From Xenopus tropicalis (lineage: Eukaryota > Chordata > Amphibia > Anura > Pipidae), in the NCBI RefSeq assembly GCF_000004195.4, contig NC_030680.2, forward strand, positions 140,615,545 through 140,679,544: DNA of 64,000 bases. The letters run 5' to 3'. The translations under genes were made by a program, and so were the position numbers. The stretch's first letter is position 1; every line of letters begins with the position of its first letter. The notes below the pieces were generated by a model. It was not told the origin of the DNA and did not search any database. It saw only the letters and a list, made by a program, of their open reading frames with translations. This document shows, piece by piece, positions 1-11,125 of the stretch.

Positions 1-623
1 ATGTGTCATTAGTTTCATTAGTACTCAGCAGTTTTATACTAAATATATGCAAAACCATTTCAAAACTGAAAAACATTTTATTAAAAAGATTTTTTTTCCC
101 CCTGCAATTTCTCTTCCTAACATGACATGTCTTTCTCCGGATCAAATACACACTGTATGTGAGGCTGTAGAAGCAATATGGAAGCATTCATTTATTTTCT
201 TATGCTCAGAAGTGACCATTAAATACAAGGAGAGCCATCGGAATCTGATATAGTTTTATTATTTCTTGCTCAGGGAGTATTCCGATCCCAAGAGAGATCT
301 GTACAGGCAGCCACTCAAAGTTCAGATCCCCCAGTTTGTTCCTGTAGAAATGAATATTCTCATGGAGACCTGCCTGTCTTGGTTTGGCCCAGTATATATA
401 ATCAGCCTTAATGTTATTGCTATGGATCAAAAGAGTATGGGCCATATCCAAAAGTGTTCTAGGCAAATGTTGGGATTAAAATGTGTCCTTGTAAGGTGTA
501 TTATAGAATTGCCACCTTTCCATGGCATTAGATCTGTTTGGGAAAACCAGTCAAGTAGTTTTGACCTGGACAACCCTTTCGAAAACTGAGCTGATCGGGT
601 CAAAACCAGACAGGTGGCAACCC
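1..623. other. Unique AT-rich sequence, no gene seen
   Basis: No repeat family is recognised here. An open stretch at 266-589 has no recognisable domain and begins at a non-ATG codon, so it is not called. The end (about 614-623) reads GGTGGCAACCCT, a string that also occurs near 51,990 and, as its complement, near 5,344, so the last hundred bases may be an eroded interspersed repeat. Confidence 0.5.
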
Positions 624-688
624 TGAGAAGAACACTGAGATCATGTTTGAGGAGCAAGACCTCAAACATGATCTCAGTGTTCTTCTCA
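624..688. repeat. Perfect 29-bp hairpin with 7-nt loop
   Basis: Left arm 624-652 is the exact reverse complement of right arm 660-688; the loop is 653-659. Pairing fails immediately outside (623 against 689). The right arm overlaps the first unit of the tandem repeat that follows, so one arm was probably copied in inverted orientation from the other. The size would suit a small structured RNA or a cruciform, but the lack of any bulge is unlike most microRNA precursors. The structure is certain; a function is not. Confidence 0.9.
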
Positions 689-1000
689 TGTCCAATTTCT
701 TCCCTTATAAACAGCAAGTCCACAATTTCCTGCCCCAGACAACAGTTACATTGATTGTAGACTTTTGCTGGATCTTCTAGACATGTCCCTGAATTCCCTC
801 AATGTTCTTCTCAGGTCCAGTTTCTTCCATTTTCTGAAGTAAAACAGTCCACAATTTCCTGCCCCAGACAACAGTTACATTGCAGTGATTGCAGACTTTT
901 GCTGGATCTTCTAGACATGTCCCTGAATTCCCACAATGTTCTTCTCAGGTCCAGTTTCTTCCATTTTCTGAAGTAAAACAGTCCACAATTTCCAGCCCCA
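678..1000. repeat. Tandem repeat, 125-134-bp unit, about 2.5 copies
   Basis: The string TGTTCTTCTC starts units at 678, 803 and 937, followed each time by GTCCA-TTTCTTCC, a CAGTCCACAATTTCC-type block and CCCCAGACAACAGTTACATTG. The second and third units are nearly identical; the first is more diverged. No coding sense is apparent. Confidence 0.85.
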
Positions 1001-3079
1001 GAATACGATGCTCTTCTGTTTCCATAACAGTAATAACATTACTTTTAGCTGGATTTCCAAGTGATCTGGTAAAGATAGTGGCCCGACTGAAATGGGACTC
1101 AGGAGAATGCAAGGCAGCGGTGCTGAATACTGTGCCACCATCAGGGCTTAGGGGAAGGCTTCTGTCACGGGCCTCAGTGAATCAGTGGGCCTGGACTCCC
1201 AATAATGTGTGGTGGGCTTCAGGTCTGGTATGAGATTTATAATAGGCCCTAAAATTTCAGATACACAGAGGCCCATATTGCTTGCCAGTTTAGGACTAAT
1301 ATGCTTTTATGGAAAAGGTGGTTTTGAGAGGGGGTCGGTCATGGTTTGACTGGACAGGTTGTGGGCAGATTATGAAATAGGGTGTATTTCCCCTTTATTT
1401 ATTTCTCCATGTATCATTCTTCAGTTTTAGTCTAATTGACCAGTTCAACTCATTATATTAAATTAGCCAAAAAGATTGTGTTTTTGTTATCCTCTTGTTT
1501 CTGCTCCATAGAGCACAGCCTTTGCGCTGACAGTCTCCATAAGGGTATTTGCTTTTATTAACAGAAGACAAGACTTAAAAGCTTCTTCATTTTGATGTCC
1601 CCCATTTGCTTATACAACATAAGACAGACGACCATCCCCCCCACCTTAATGTTGCCATTTTGCCCCAGTCACGATGGGCCAGTGATAAACACTTGGGCCA
1701 GTGATAAACACTTGTCGGAGAAGCACTTTCTCACTCAGACACTTGTGCAATTTTTTCACTTGTGAATACATTTTTTTAGCAGAGAGAGAAAGAATAACAG
1801 GCGAGATTTACTAGAAGCCGCCCCCAAACAGGGCTCGAAGGATCTCGTCAAGTCAACTGGTAAATAGAAAGTTGTTTTTCTGCTCAGCCACGTCTGATTG
1901 CACTTCTTAACCTTGCAACGAGGTGTAACCTGAGCTTCCTGCATTCCTCCCCTAAAACAAAGCCCCACTGCTCAAAAAAAAAATGAAAAATATTTACTCT
2001 TTCTTATATTTCTAGTTTTTCTGATTTTTAATTGTGTTGCTTCCTAATGTCCCTCGGTTGGTTTTCCCCCTTGCACCCAAGGTGCCGGTTGGTACTCACC
2101 TCTCGGGTGAATGGTTCCAGCCCCGGTGTATTTAAACATCTAAATTAAAAATATACTCATCCATAGAAAATCTATTACGAACACAAATATTTTCTGAATT
2201 TGAGAGACAGGAAAATAAAGCTTGACGTAAACATTAATATCCGCTGGCCAGCTGCACACAATAGGCTGAGTAAAGGTGGCAAGGGAACTTGGAACAACAA
2301 ATTGCCGGGGTGGGGACCATGTTTATCTATGGCTGAGCTAATTCCAATCCACATCTTATACTGACAGATCATTATTCCGCATCGCTTGCTAAAAATGTCA
2401 AGCGTCAAAAGTTTAGGGAAATTGTTACTGATGTTCAGAAATACTTTTATCAATAACAGAAAAAGGCAGAATCATTTTTTCTCAGGTGTTTGTTTTGACT
2501 CCTGACATTTAGTTTAGGCGCCTATAGGCGTTTTCCTTTCAACTAGCCCAATGTTAATATAAATGGCTTTGCCTTGAGATCTTTGCCCAGTTATCCTACT
2601 TATCTTAACCTAAACCCCCCCCCATATCCCACCCAGAAGGGATAATATTAGTTTGCCCCAGGGCAGGGGTAATGGCACAGGGGGTGATTTATTGCTGGCG
2701 GGAAAGCTGCTCTACCCACAGGCATCTCCTGAAAATCCCTCTTCATTGGTGTCAGTAGGAATCATGTGACCCCTGGCGATTATGGGATTTATCTGTTTTA
2801 GCGTTGAAGATTCCTACTAATTTATTAGCACAGAATTCCCCTAATGCTTTGCTGCCTCCTGATTCACATCTTTTGCCCTGAAATTTTTGGTTTGTGGCCT
2901 GGGATACTGCACTGGTCCAGCTTAGAACCCACATTAATAAACCCCACAGTCTCTAATTTGTATTTGTTTTTTTTTTTATATCTTACTGTGTTACTAAAGT
3001 CCATTCTCCTTTAAAAACATGGTCATTTTTGGGAAAGTTGGTTTATGTATAATTTACTTTATTTTTGCGCAGGGAAGAG
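1001..3079. other. Unique noncoding sequence
   Basis: No gene, LINE or MITE is recognised. It contains short homopolymer runs and a stretch at about 2,175-2,460 of balanced composition that could be conserved noncoding sequence. Short open frames on both strands have no domain or codon signal. Confidence 0.45.
1676..1713. repeat. Perfect 19-bp tandem duplication
   Basis: The 19-mer beginning GGGCCAGTGATAAACACTT occurs at 1676-1694 and again immediately at 1695-1713 without a mismatch, so it is a recent small duplication in otherwise unique sequence. Confidence 0.9.
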
Positions 3080-3083
3080 TATT

Positions 3084-3682
3084 TGAATAGGTAACTCCCC
3101 TTCCTTTATCTCATGAAGCAGCAGTTCTGTTCTGCTTTACGGCTCAGATTCTACCCCCCATGCTGTCACAGGGGTCACCGATCGTAAGCTCTTTATTCTT
3201 TACATTTCAATTAAACCACAATTGTTTCAGTGAAATAAAAACAACATTTATTGGCTCAAAAGTAAACAAACAAATTCACAGAAAAAACATACTGTACCAA
3301 ACAATGGATAGGTGCATCCCAGTCCCTCACAGTACCCACTCTCCTAACACATTTCACACTATTGGGTGCTTCATCAGAGGAGGTTCAAATTGAAAAGGTA
3401 ACTCCCCTTCCTTTTCCTAATCAAGCAGCAGTTCTGTTCTGCTTTACGGCTCAGATTCTACTCACCATGCTGTCACAGGGGTCACCTATCGTAAGCTCTT
3501 TATTCTTTACATTTCAGCTGAAACAATGTTTCAAATTTGAAAAGGTAACTCCCCTTCCTTTTCCTCAAGAAGCAGCAGTTCTGTTCTGCTTTACGGTTCA
3601 GGTTCTACCCACCATGCTGTCACAGGGGTCACCGATCGTAAGCTCTTTATTCTTTACATTTCAACTGAACCCAGTGTTTTAA
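3084..3682. repeat. Tandem repeat, 147-bp unit, three copies, one interrupted
   Basis: Units start at 3084, 3391 and 3538 (TGAA-AGGTAACTCCCC). Each carries GCAGCAGTTCTGTTCTGC, CATGCTGTCACAGGGGTCAC and ATCGTAAGCTCTTTATTC. Spacing of the last two units is 147 bp. The first-to-second spacing is 307 bp because about 155 bp is inserted between them. Conserved internal words and low divergence point to a recent array. Confidence 0.85.
3230..3383 (-). mobile_element. Insertion inside the 147-bp array, unclassified retroelement tail
   Basis: Comparison with neighbouring units shows that this segment is extra. On the minus strand it reads TGATGAAGCACCCAATAGTG near its start and ends in an AATAAATGTTGTTTTTATTT-like tail, which resembles the 3' end of a retroelement. 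Class and family are not identifiable by eye. Boundaries are good to a few bases. Confidence 0.45.
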
Positions 3683-4019
3683 ATGAGCCCAGAGCCAACA
3701 CTGCCGCAGTTCCAAAATGGAAATAAAATGAAATGTAAATGCTATTATTTTGATTTAAGACTTGCATGCTAATGTTTTCAAGTCTTTGGCTGCATGGGTC
3801 AGATTTAGACCTTTGTTATTGCTTATATTCAGCACAAGTGATATCATGCTCTGTGGGCCAGCCATCTAAATATAATGGTTTCAGGATGATAAATATATTT
3901 TGTTGCTGTTTTTTTCTAAAGCCTTGTCATGTAATCCAGGTCATGGTCATGGAATCAGTGTATAATTGGCTGTGTACTTTGTGCAGCCCTTGTTTATCCG
4001 CTCCCTAAAGAAGCGGCTT

Positions 4020-4850
4020 GGGGTGCATTCTGCCTCTGCCGGCACCGTCCTTTTTAACTAAGTGGGTCAGAGACGGAACGAGTAGCTCTTGCTTTTTTCC
4101 CCAAGTAGATCATTTTTCCTTAAATAGCCCTGACAGTGCTTGCAGGGGTATAAATTACATTTCACAGGTTTATTTGTGCTGTTGGAACCGACCATCCTAG
4201 AGGGTCATTAACTCTGAGGTTCAGAGCAGCCGCCTGTGACTGCGCCGCGGCCCGTTCCAGCGCCGAAGGGGTTACACCAACATCCCAGGTGACATTATCA
4301 CAATGTGAGAGTTGCTGGCTGATATGTAAAGATATAGCCGCTTATGAAAAACACAGCACAAATACATAACGCAATTTAAAGTAGCCACTTTCAGCACTTT
4401 CTGTGTTGGGAATTAAAATTTAACACGGCCCAGAAGGATTCTGTATCTGGTAGGCGATGGGATCTGCAATGCAAAGTATCCAGCCCAGGTTTGTCTGCTA
4501 AACATGCAGAAAATTGAAGCTGCACAATAGATAAACATAAATCAGTTTAGGAGACATTTTCATAATAACATCGCGCAGCGAGCGGGGAGCCGGCGCATTG
4601 CTCTGAATTTAACACACTCTGCCTGTGTCAACTGATTCCCGCACGTGAAATTGGATGTTTCACACGATCAAGTCGAGGAGGGCTGCCGTCTAGGTTATGT
4701 CTTTGCCCGCAATCAGCATTTACGTACCTACAGACTCTTAGTGGAACTAGAAGCCATTCACCAAAGTCACCATTGGGATGAATATGGAATCTTGCGCAAG
4801 TTTTTCCCAAATCCTAAACTAAATCCCAAATTGAATAATTAAGAAAAATA
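4020..4850. promoter_or_regulatory. Repeat-free block, candidate conserved noncoding element
   Basis: About 0.8 kb without interspersed or tandem repeats, of mixed composition with GC-rich islands (about 4,225-4,265 and 4,572-4,600) and AT-rich motif-like stretches. Position 4741-4766 holds a 26-bp word that recurs with four mismatches at 59,534-59,559. An open frame at 4645-4842 starts at a non-ATG codon and matches no family I know. The regulatory role is inferred only from composition and context. Confidence 0.35.
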
Positions 4851-4913
4851 AAAAACAATAGCGACAAAAAGTGGCCCATTTTTGTCGAGCCCAGTGCTTT
4901 AAAGTAATGTGAC

Positions 4914-5230
4914 TTAAGGTGGCCATACACGTGCCGATATCGGCCCTTTAGACTGTGTATGGGCACGAACATTGGGCCTCCCCGACCGACACCTGGCCTG
5001 AAATCGTCCAGATCTCGATCGGGTAGGTTTGATTTTTCTGTCTGATTAGGGTCCGCATTGGCTCGTTGATGTGGTCCCAGAAACTGACGGCACCTATATC
5101 CGCCCTTTTAATTCCTTTTTCGTTTTAATTTAACACCTACCTATACCCGTAGGTGGGCATATCGGGAGAAGATCCACTTGCTTGACGATCATGCCAAACA
5201 ATCGGTTCTTACAGTGTATGGCAACCTTAA
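4914..5230 (+). mobile_element. TTAA-target MITE, GGTGGCCATACAC family
   Basis: The left end is TTAAGGTGGCCATACAC at 4914 and the right end GTATGGCAACCTTAA at 5230. The flanking TTAA on both sides is the target duplication of piggyBac/Kolobok-type transposition. Internal words (CTCGTTGATGTGGTCC, CGGGAGAAGATCC) recur in the copies at 14.8, 20.2, 22.8, 31.8 kb and in fragments elsewhere. There is no coding capacity. Confidence 0.8.
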
Positions 5231-5596
5231 TGGTTCTGATTCTGTTCGGCTGAACACTTTGGACTCCAAAACTGGCAAAACATCTAAAGAGACTACAGAC
5301 ATAGTGGGTGCTGGGTGCCTAGATGTATACAGTGTAGCATTCAGGGTTGCCACGAGGCAAGCTGAGAAACTTGGGTGAGGTTAGCAGGCAGTGGCCTAAC
5401 TATATATACAGGACCCTGCAGGGGGGGTCGGACCACAGGGTCTGTGATACCTGTCAGGGTCGGGAAGGAGGGCAGGAGAGTAGGGACTGGTCATGCCGGG
5501 CCCTCTCAAAAGATTTTTCTGCAGGTTACACCGCTGTTACCAGGGTTAGCAAATAGGCACCCCTGGTATCTTTAAATGTCAAGGTTCCATTTCTTT
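5231..5596. other. Noncoding, possible eroded repeat
   Basis: Two overlapping short open frames lie at about 5,347-5,575 in G-rich sequence. They show no domain or start context. CAGGGTTGCCAC at 5,342 echoes a word near 614 and 51,990. Nothing else is supported. Confidence 0.4.
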
Positions 5597-5743
5597 TACA
5601 GGTATGGGACCTGTTATCCAGAATGCTCGGGATCTGAAGTTTTCTGGATAAGGGGTCTTCCCTTAATTTGGATTTCCATCACATAAACATAAAATAAACC
5701 CAATGGGATTGTTTTGCCTCCAATAAGGATTAATTATATCTTA
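5597..5743 (+). mobile_element. Truncated copy of the TACAGGTATGGGACC MITE
   Basis: It starts with TACAGGTATGGGACC, continues with ATCCAGAATGCTCGGGA and a GGATAAGGGGTCTT word, and reaches AATAAACCCAATGGGATTG and TTAATTATATCTT before breaking off. The right end and the internal 113-bp minisatellite of the full copies (16,158; 30,322; 43,444; 54,947) are missing. Confidence 0.75.
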
Positions 5744-7032
5744 AAGAGAAACTGGGGGGCCTCAGGGTGGCGTGGGACACAGAATTGCCCCTGATTGTAT
5801 CCATTGTTATCCTGACTGATTCCCACTATTTACTGTATGTTTGTGAAGCCTGTCATTTTCCCCAAGGAATGGGAGGCCTCATAAAATATTACTCTGGGTC
5901 CCCGAGTCATTTACTTAGACCCTGGACAGAAATGCAATGCACTAAGGGCGACAGAAATCCAGCACAAGGTGGCGGTTGCAAGGCAGCCCTGGCCTTACCA
6001 TAGGGCAGGCAATAAGTACAGGGCCACACTGCAGCCTGGGCATGTCTGAATGATTTAAAGTTAGGGGGTAGGAGGGTCCAGGGTTGTACTGGGGTGCGCC
6101 CATAGCTCCCCCAACCCCCCTCGCAAGGCCCCCCACCCGACGTCCTTCCCCGAGCTCGTAAATTTAACGCGTCGGGGCAGGAGTGTTTGGGCAGGGGGAG
6201 CGCCGCAAAGGTCGGGTCTGGGCCGCCGGGGCCCACTAGAGCCAGGGCCCACCAGGATTTGTCCCGGCGGCCAAGTCCGACCCTGGGAGGGTCTGACTAC
6301 GTGTTCTACCCCCCTTGCTACTCATGCTGCCAAACACAGTCAGCGCTGTATTCATTAGGGGCACGAGCACAGTGACCTGTGGCATTTCTCTATTGGAACG
6401 TGCCTACTTTGCACCCAGCCCAGTGCATAATAAATGAGCCCTATTGACCTCCCCAGTTTCTGTTTTTTTGGAAGGGTGTACAAGTTATTTGTCGTGACAG
6501 AGAGGTATGTACTAAATGCCGAGCTTTCACAAACATTCTCTGCGCACACAACGTGGCTCGTCGGCCCAGTTCTGGCTCGGCGGCAACATTAATTGGCATC
6601 AGTTGTCTTATCTGCATCATTGTTACCGAGGTGGCAAAAGGCAGCCATAGACCTAATAAAAACCTGCATCCAAGGAAGCTCCTAATCCGTTTGGGATTCA
6701 GCCAAATCCCCATAATTTTTTGCTGGATTCTGATCTGGAGACTTTTTAGTTTTCAGCCAAACTGAGTAAAAACCTTTAAACAACGGGGAAACTAAAGGAA
6801 GGGTGTAGGGGGGGGGGGAGCTCTTCAGATGTCGCAGTTCCCTGGTATCTTGCTCAGATAGGAACCTGCTAATTTGGGTTTGTATTCATCTAATGGGCAT
6901 GAAGAGTACCTACATGAAACCACAACCTCTGGGGATCGTATTTGTATTAAAAATAACAATGCAAAACCTTTCAGCTTATTCACTCCGACGTGGGAGTCGC
7001 CTCATTTTACTCTGCACACAACGCCCGGTTTC
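5744..7032. other. Unique sequence with a GC-rich patch
   Basis: 5,990-6,300 is GC-rich and contains CAAGTCCGACCCTGGG and GGGCCCACCAGG, words related to the hAT family at 16,930 and 21,934, but no 8-bp duplication or paired ends can be made out. The open frames there are short and overlap on both strands. 6,300-7,030 shows no repeat or gene. Confidence 0.4.
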
Positions 7033-7183
7033 TTAAAGGACACGTTAACCCAAAAAAAATAACTTTTTGCCTAATAAAAGAAAACATAATTCTAAATGTT
7101 CCAATATAAGTTTATTAAAAAAAACAAATTAGTCTTTTAAAAGTTATTTGTAAATGTAATTGCTATTGAAAGCAGCAATCTTG

Positions 7184-7336
7184 TAGATTGTAAGCTCTTT
7201 TGGGCAGGGCTCCCTTCACCTCTTGTATCGGTTACTGATTGCTTTATATGTTACTCTGTATGTCCAATGTATGTAACCCACTTATTGTACAGCGCTGCGG
7301 GATATGTTGGCGCTTTATAAATAAATGTTAATAATA
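7184..7336 (+). mobile_element. L2-type LINE 3' end, nested
   Basis: It begins GATTGTAAGCTCTTTTGGGC and ends GTTGGCGCTTTATAAATAAA followed by TAATAATAA, the usual frog LINE tail with a short 3' repeat. It carries only untranslated tail sequence. The same tail occurs in reverse orientation at 43,078, 43,889 and 45,266. Confidence 0.8.
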
Positions 7337-7363
7337 ATTCTCCTAACTCCTGGTTATTTAGAC

Positions 7364-7958
7364 CAGCGTTTTTCAACCGCGTTTTTCGAGATGTTGCCTG
7401 GTGTGCTGTAGGCAGAGCCGCAATTTTTACTTTAAAAAAAAAATCCCGGCCCTGTCATTGGTTGCGCCCCGTGTGTACGGGTGACATCAGTACGCACGGG
7501 GCGCAACGTTATAAAAGGGCCTGTGTGCGGTCGCGTGTAGGCAGAAGTGCAGAGGCGGCGCGCGTGAGGGGAAGATGCTGCTGAAGCCGCCGAAGAGTAA
7601 AATGCTGCTGGGCACCAATGTATTAGGGGGGGCCACGGGGCACACTGACTTATGGGGGCACTGCTGCTGGGCACCAATGTACTAGGGGGGCTGGCTCTTG
7701 GCACCAATGTACTAGGGGGGCACTGCTCTTGGCACCAATGTACTAGGGGGGCACTGCTCTTGGCACCAATGTACTAGGGGGGCACTGCTGCTGGGCACCA
7801 GTGTACTAGGGGGGCACTGCTCTTGGCACCAATGTACTAGGGGGGCACTGCTGCTGGGCACAGAGTTAAATTTTTTAACATTTTCTAATGGTGGTGTGCC
7901 TCGTGATTTTTTTCATGAAACAAGTGTGCCTTTGCCCAAAAAAGGTTGAAAAACACTG
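7364..7958 (+). mobile_element. hAT-type element with intact 8-bp target duplication
   Basis: Terminal inverted repeats are CAGCGTTTTTCAACC on the left and GGTTGAAAAACACTG on the right (one mismatch over 15 bp). They are flanked by the exact 8-bp duplication ATTTAGAC at 7356-7363 and 7959-7966. The 595-bp body has no transposase and holds a 31-bp minisatellite. It is nested in the T2-like element and beside the L2 tail, so it is the youngest or near-youngest of the three insertions. Confidence 0.92.
7602..7860. repeat. 31-bp minisatellite inside the hAT element
   Basis: GGCACCAATGTACTAGGGGG repeats with a 31-bp period (for example at 7700, 7731 and 7762), alternating TGCTCTT and TGCTGCTG linkers. 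There are roughly eight units, the first ones degenerate. Confidence 0.9.
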
Positions 7959-8191
7959 ATTTAGACAACGTTGCAAAGCTCAGTCTCCTCCAGCAAGTCA
8001 GGTCTGTCAGGCTGCTGCCTTCTGTTACATTGTTTCAACAGTCAGAACCACCAGTACACAGAATAGAACAGACAAATGCTTTTAATAGCTATAATACATA
8101 CAAATAACTTAAAAACCATAACAAATTGGTAATGGTAATGGTTTTCTTTCATTAGGAAAAAAAAAAATATATACTGTATATATATATATAT

Positions 8192-8409
8192 TAGGGATGA
8201 TTCGGCTGAATACAGGCTTTTTTTGAAGGATTCGCTTCAATTAGAATTCAGAAAGGGTTAAATGGTCAGGGGGAAATTTTTTAACCCCTTCTGATCCTAA
8301 TCAGCATATGTTAATTAGGATTCGGATTTGGTTCGGGATTCGGACGAATCCTTCAGGGTGGGTTCGGGGCTTCGGCCAAACCCAAAAAAGTGGGTTCAGT
8401 GCATCCCTA
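8192..8409 (+). mobile_element. MITE, TTAGGGATG family, inserted in a TA repeat
   Basis: The left end is TTAGGGATGATTCGG and the right end CATCCCTAA, with internal inverted words GGATTCG and CGAATCC. TA microsatellite lies on both sides (about 8168-8191 and 8410-8426), so the element landed inside a TA run and the exact target duplication cannot be read. A second, more diverged copy is at 35,209. Confidence 0.75.
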
Positions 8410-8582
8410 ATATATATATATATATAAAATTGCTTTTGTGCCATAGACCTTAACCAACAAGGAGCTTGGTCTACCCAGAGTTCATATTGGGGTACTCGGC
8501 ATTAACTGGGATGCTGGCCTGTGAGAGTTAAGATAAGACAAATCCATCCCCTACGTTGCTGGCCTACAGCAAACCCTGAGTA

Positions 8583-8788
8583 TTAGGGTGAAGACACACA
8601 GAGCTACTAGTAGCAGCTACTTGTCGGGGCTTCTAAAATAGACAATGCTGATCATTTACTGATAATTGTCTCTACGTGTGTTTTAACAGAGGCAATTCTC
8701 AGTATTGTCTATGGCAGGGGATTTTATGAACATTAGTAACTGTGAAAAAGTAGCTGCTACTAGTAGCTCAGTGTGTCTTCACCCTTAG
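8583..8788 (+). mobile_element. MITE, GGGTGAAGACACACAG family
   Basis: The left end GGGTGAAGACACACAGAGCT is mirrored by GTGTGTCTTCACCC on the right. The arms contain the palindromic AGCTACTAGTAGCAGCTACT. Flanks read TTAG on both sides, probably a mutated TTAA. It is about 205 bp, like the copies at 23,065 and 36,546. No coding capacity. Confidence 0.85.
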
Positions 8789-9605
8789 GGCCATCAGAAA
8801 TAACTTTTGTTGCTTTCATTCCCTTGACACCTGCCATGAATATCTAAAGTGAAAGCTGAATTGAGAGTTAAGGAGGAAATCCTGGGAATGACGGAGCCAG
8901 GTTTTGTGGTTAGGGAACTCATGTCAGGGCTAACCATAGAAAGCTGTCATCGGAAAAGGAAAATCAGAAAATGAAATCATGGTTAAAGGTATTTAGGACA
9001 TGTTTATGTACAATCGGTAGGAGGAAATTTCAGTATAAATGACTATTTGCCGTTGCACTGCTGTAGGTTTTGCCTTGCTGCACGCGTGTTCAGTGACATT
9101 GGGATCAGTTACTTCTATTGGTTAAATAATGTAACGTCCAATTAGGATTCAGAATGTGTAATATTGGTCTTTATAATGTTTAGGACTTCTTAAAGATGGG
9201 GAAATGTAGAAAATGGCTTTATATACACAGCACTCATCCGTAAAACTGGGGCAAAAGCATTTGCATCACAATTATGTCCCCCAATAACCCTAAGTCTCCC
9301 TATGTGTCTGTAGGCACCCTCCCCCCCCCCAGTAATAACGTGTATAGAGGGTTATTTATCCACATATATTAAATATACCCTCCCCAGGAACTTTCTTGCA
9401 ATTAAACTCATGCCATATAATATCTATAGTACTGGCCCTGAGAACTGAAATTGCCTTCTCACTACTTTCTGGATTTCTACAGTTTTTCTTGCTCTTGGAA
9501 TATTCCTTACGGTATTTATCATTTGTCATTAAATTTTCTTGACCGTGAAAATGCCTAAAGTGACCAATTGGCAGGGGGTGGTGAGAAAACAACGACCAGC
9601 AATGT
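8789..9605. other. Noncoding sequence, nothing recognised
   Basis: No repeat or gene is recognised. An open frame on the minus strand at 9356-9718 runs into the next MITE and has no domain, so it is treated as chance. Confidence 0.45.
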
Positions 9606-10044
9606 ATAAGGGTGAAGACACACAGAGCTACATAGTAGCAGCTACTTGTCATGACTACTAAACGACAGAAAATCCCCTGCCATAGACAATACTGAGAATT
9701 GCCTCTGCTAAAACACACGTAGAGACAATTATCAGTAAATGATCAGCATTGTCTATTTTAGTAGCTGTGAAAAGTTGCTGCTACTAGTAGCAAAACAAAA
9801 CTCCTTGTGCGACTAATCTCTCTGGATTTCCATCCCACAGGCGAAAATGTAAATCGCCGGTGGGATGGCATTTTGGGGAGATTAGTCGCCCGAGACACAG
9901 GAGATTTGTTGCGGCCGACTCGCGAACGATTAGTGGAAGTGACTTCTATTCTACCCTATGGCTGGAAAGTCGCTGCGATTAGTTGCCACAACAGACTTAT
10001 TTAAAAAGTCATGGCGACTAATTGCCCCATGTATCTTCGCCCTA
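9606..10044 (+). mobile_element. Composite MITE: GGGTGAAGACACACAG family plus a GACTAATC family
   Basis: 9606-9795 is a copy of the AGCTACTAGTAGC family. Its right arm stops at 9,793 and is followed by a different palindromic element (9,806-10,044; GACTAATCTC, CATCCCAC-GGCG, GGTGGGATGGCA, GGAGATTAGTCGCC) ending TATCTTCGCCCTA. The outer ends AAGGGTGAAGAC and TCTTCGCCCT could pair, so this may be one chimeric element rather than two. Fragments of the same pair recur side by side at 31,480-31,745. Confidence 0.65.
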
Positions 10045-10659
10045 TGGTGAAGGAAGAAGCAATCAGCAATGGGGGGAGGGATCAAGCCACTCTGGGTGGG
10101 GTTTTTGAGTGGCAGCAAGGGTGGCGTGGAGTTCAGGCATGGTGATGGTCAGGTTTGGACGGGGCTGGCAGGACACAGGGAGAAACCTGATGGGCCCCAG
10201 CCCTCATGGGCCCCGCTGACCTAGGCCCACTTATTGCCAGGACCTGCAGGTACTCCTCCTGAAGGTTTTTCAGTGCCCACGAGTTTTCAAGAGGAGGGAA
10301 AGAGCAATGTACGTGCCAGGGGTGACAGAATTTGTGACAGGAATAGAGGAAGTGGGGCCCTTGGGGTTTGGGCCGGACACTGCAGTCCGACCCTGGTGAT
10401 GGGCCATATAGTGTTACCCTGGGCACAAATCCTACTTGGCCCGACTCTGCATGTAGGGCCACTAAGAACTGCTAAGTAGGCCAATAGGGGTGTGTATTCT
10501 ATACGTTTCCCAGTCAGAACCCAAGCAGTTTTCCCGTGGCTACTACCTGCAGTAGAACTGTAATTAAGCACATTAAGCACAAATGGAGCAGCCAGTGCCC
10601 CTTTTCATCAGGCAAAAGAAATCCGACTTGTTTCCCAGTATCCAGCCCCACACTCCGCT
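10045..10659. other. Noncoding, eroded GC-rich repeat likely
   Basis: Words such as GGGCCCACTT-like and CAGTCCGACCCTGG near 10,215 and 10,383 recall the CAGTGTCGGACTGG hAT family, but ends and duplications are not intact. Open frames on both strands overlap and show no domain. Confidence 0.35.
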
Positions 10660-11125
10660 CTCATCCACAGACAATTTAGTGCCACTACATTTTTATTTCA
10701 TTAGGTGGCCAGATTTTAATCGGCGCTTCATTGTGCGTCTTGTCATATGAACCCAAATAAATTTGCTGGGCTATAGAAGCCCTTTGGCCGAGCACAAAGA
10801 AGCCTCGTCTCCCCTCCTCGCTAACGAGCGCGCGGTGCTTACGGCAAAGCCAAGTGCTGCTCCTGATAAGCGCCACTCCTGCCACTCTATTCTGTATATT
10901 AACTCTCCCAGAGTCACTCGCCATTAAGCACAACTGTATGCCTTTGTCTCCATGTTTATCTGTCACCGCTGCCCGGTGCCATGGTGGCAAAACTCACGGA
11001 GACGCTGTTTATTCAATCGCTGTTTTCTTTATTTATTTTCTTTTCTTGTCCCCAGGGTAAGGAGAGTGACCTTTTTGGGTGGTTGTAACTGAAGATTGCT
11101 TTGCTGAAGCAACTACTCCTATAAG
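10660..11125. promoter_or_regulatory. Candidate conserved noncoding element with a splice-acceptor-like end
   Basis: Repeat-free, balanced composition. A long pyrimidine tract leads to CCCCAG at 11,051-11,055, directly followed by GGTAAGGAG; another AAG-GTAAAT donor-like site lies at 11,123-11,131. The 70 bp between has stops in all three + frames, so if it is an exon it is noncoding. A near-recursive splice site is possible but the extra G breaks the AG-GT junction. Confidence 0.3.

Larger units (their letters stand above)
7033..8155 (+). mobile_element. T2-like MITE carrying two nested insertions
   Basis: The left end is TTAAAGGACACGTTAACCC, the TTAAAGG terminus typical of the Xenopus T2 group. 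The body (TGTAAATGTAATTGCTATTG, then after the insertions CATTGTTTCAACAGTCAGAACC) matches the related fragments at 27.66 and 31.07 kb. It is interrupted by an L2 tail (7184-7336) and a complete hAT element (7364-7958). The right boundary is approximate; no clear terminal TTTAA was found. Confidence 0.6.

Noticed and set aside
266..589. 107-codon + frame
   Set aside because: It starts at a non-ATG codon, has no recognisable domain or codon bias, and overlaps an equally long frame on the other strand.
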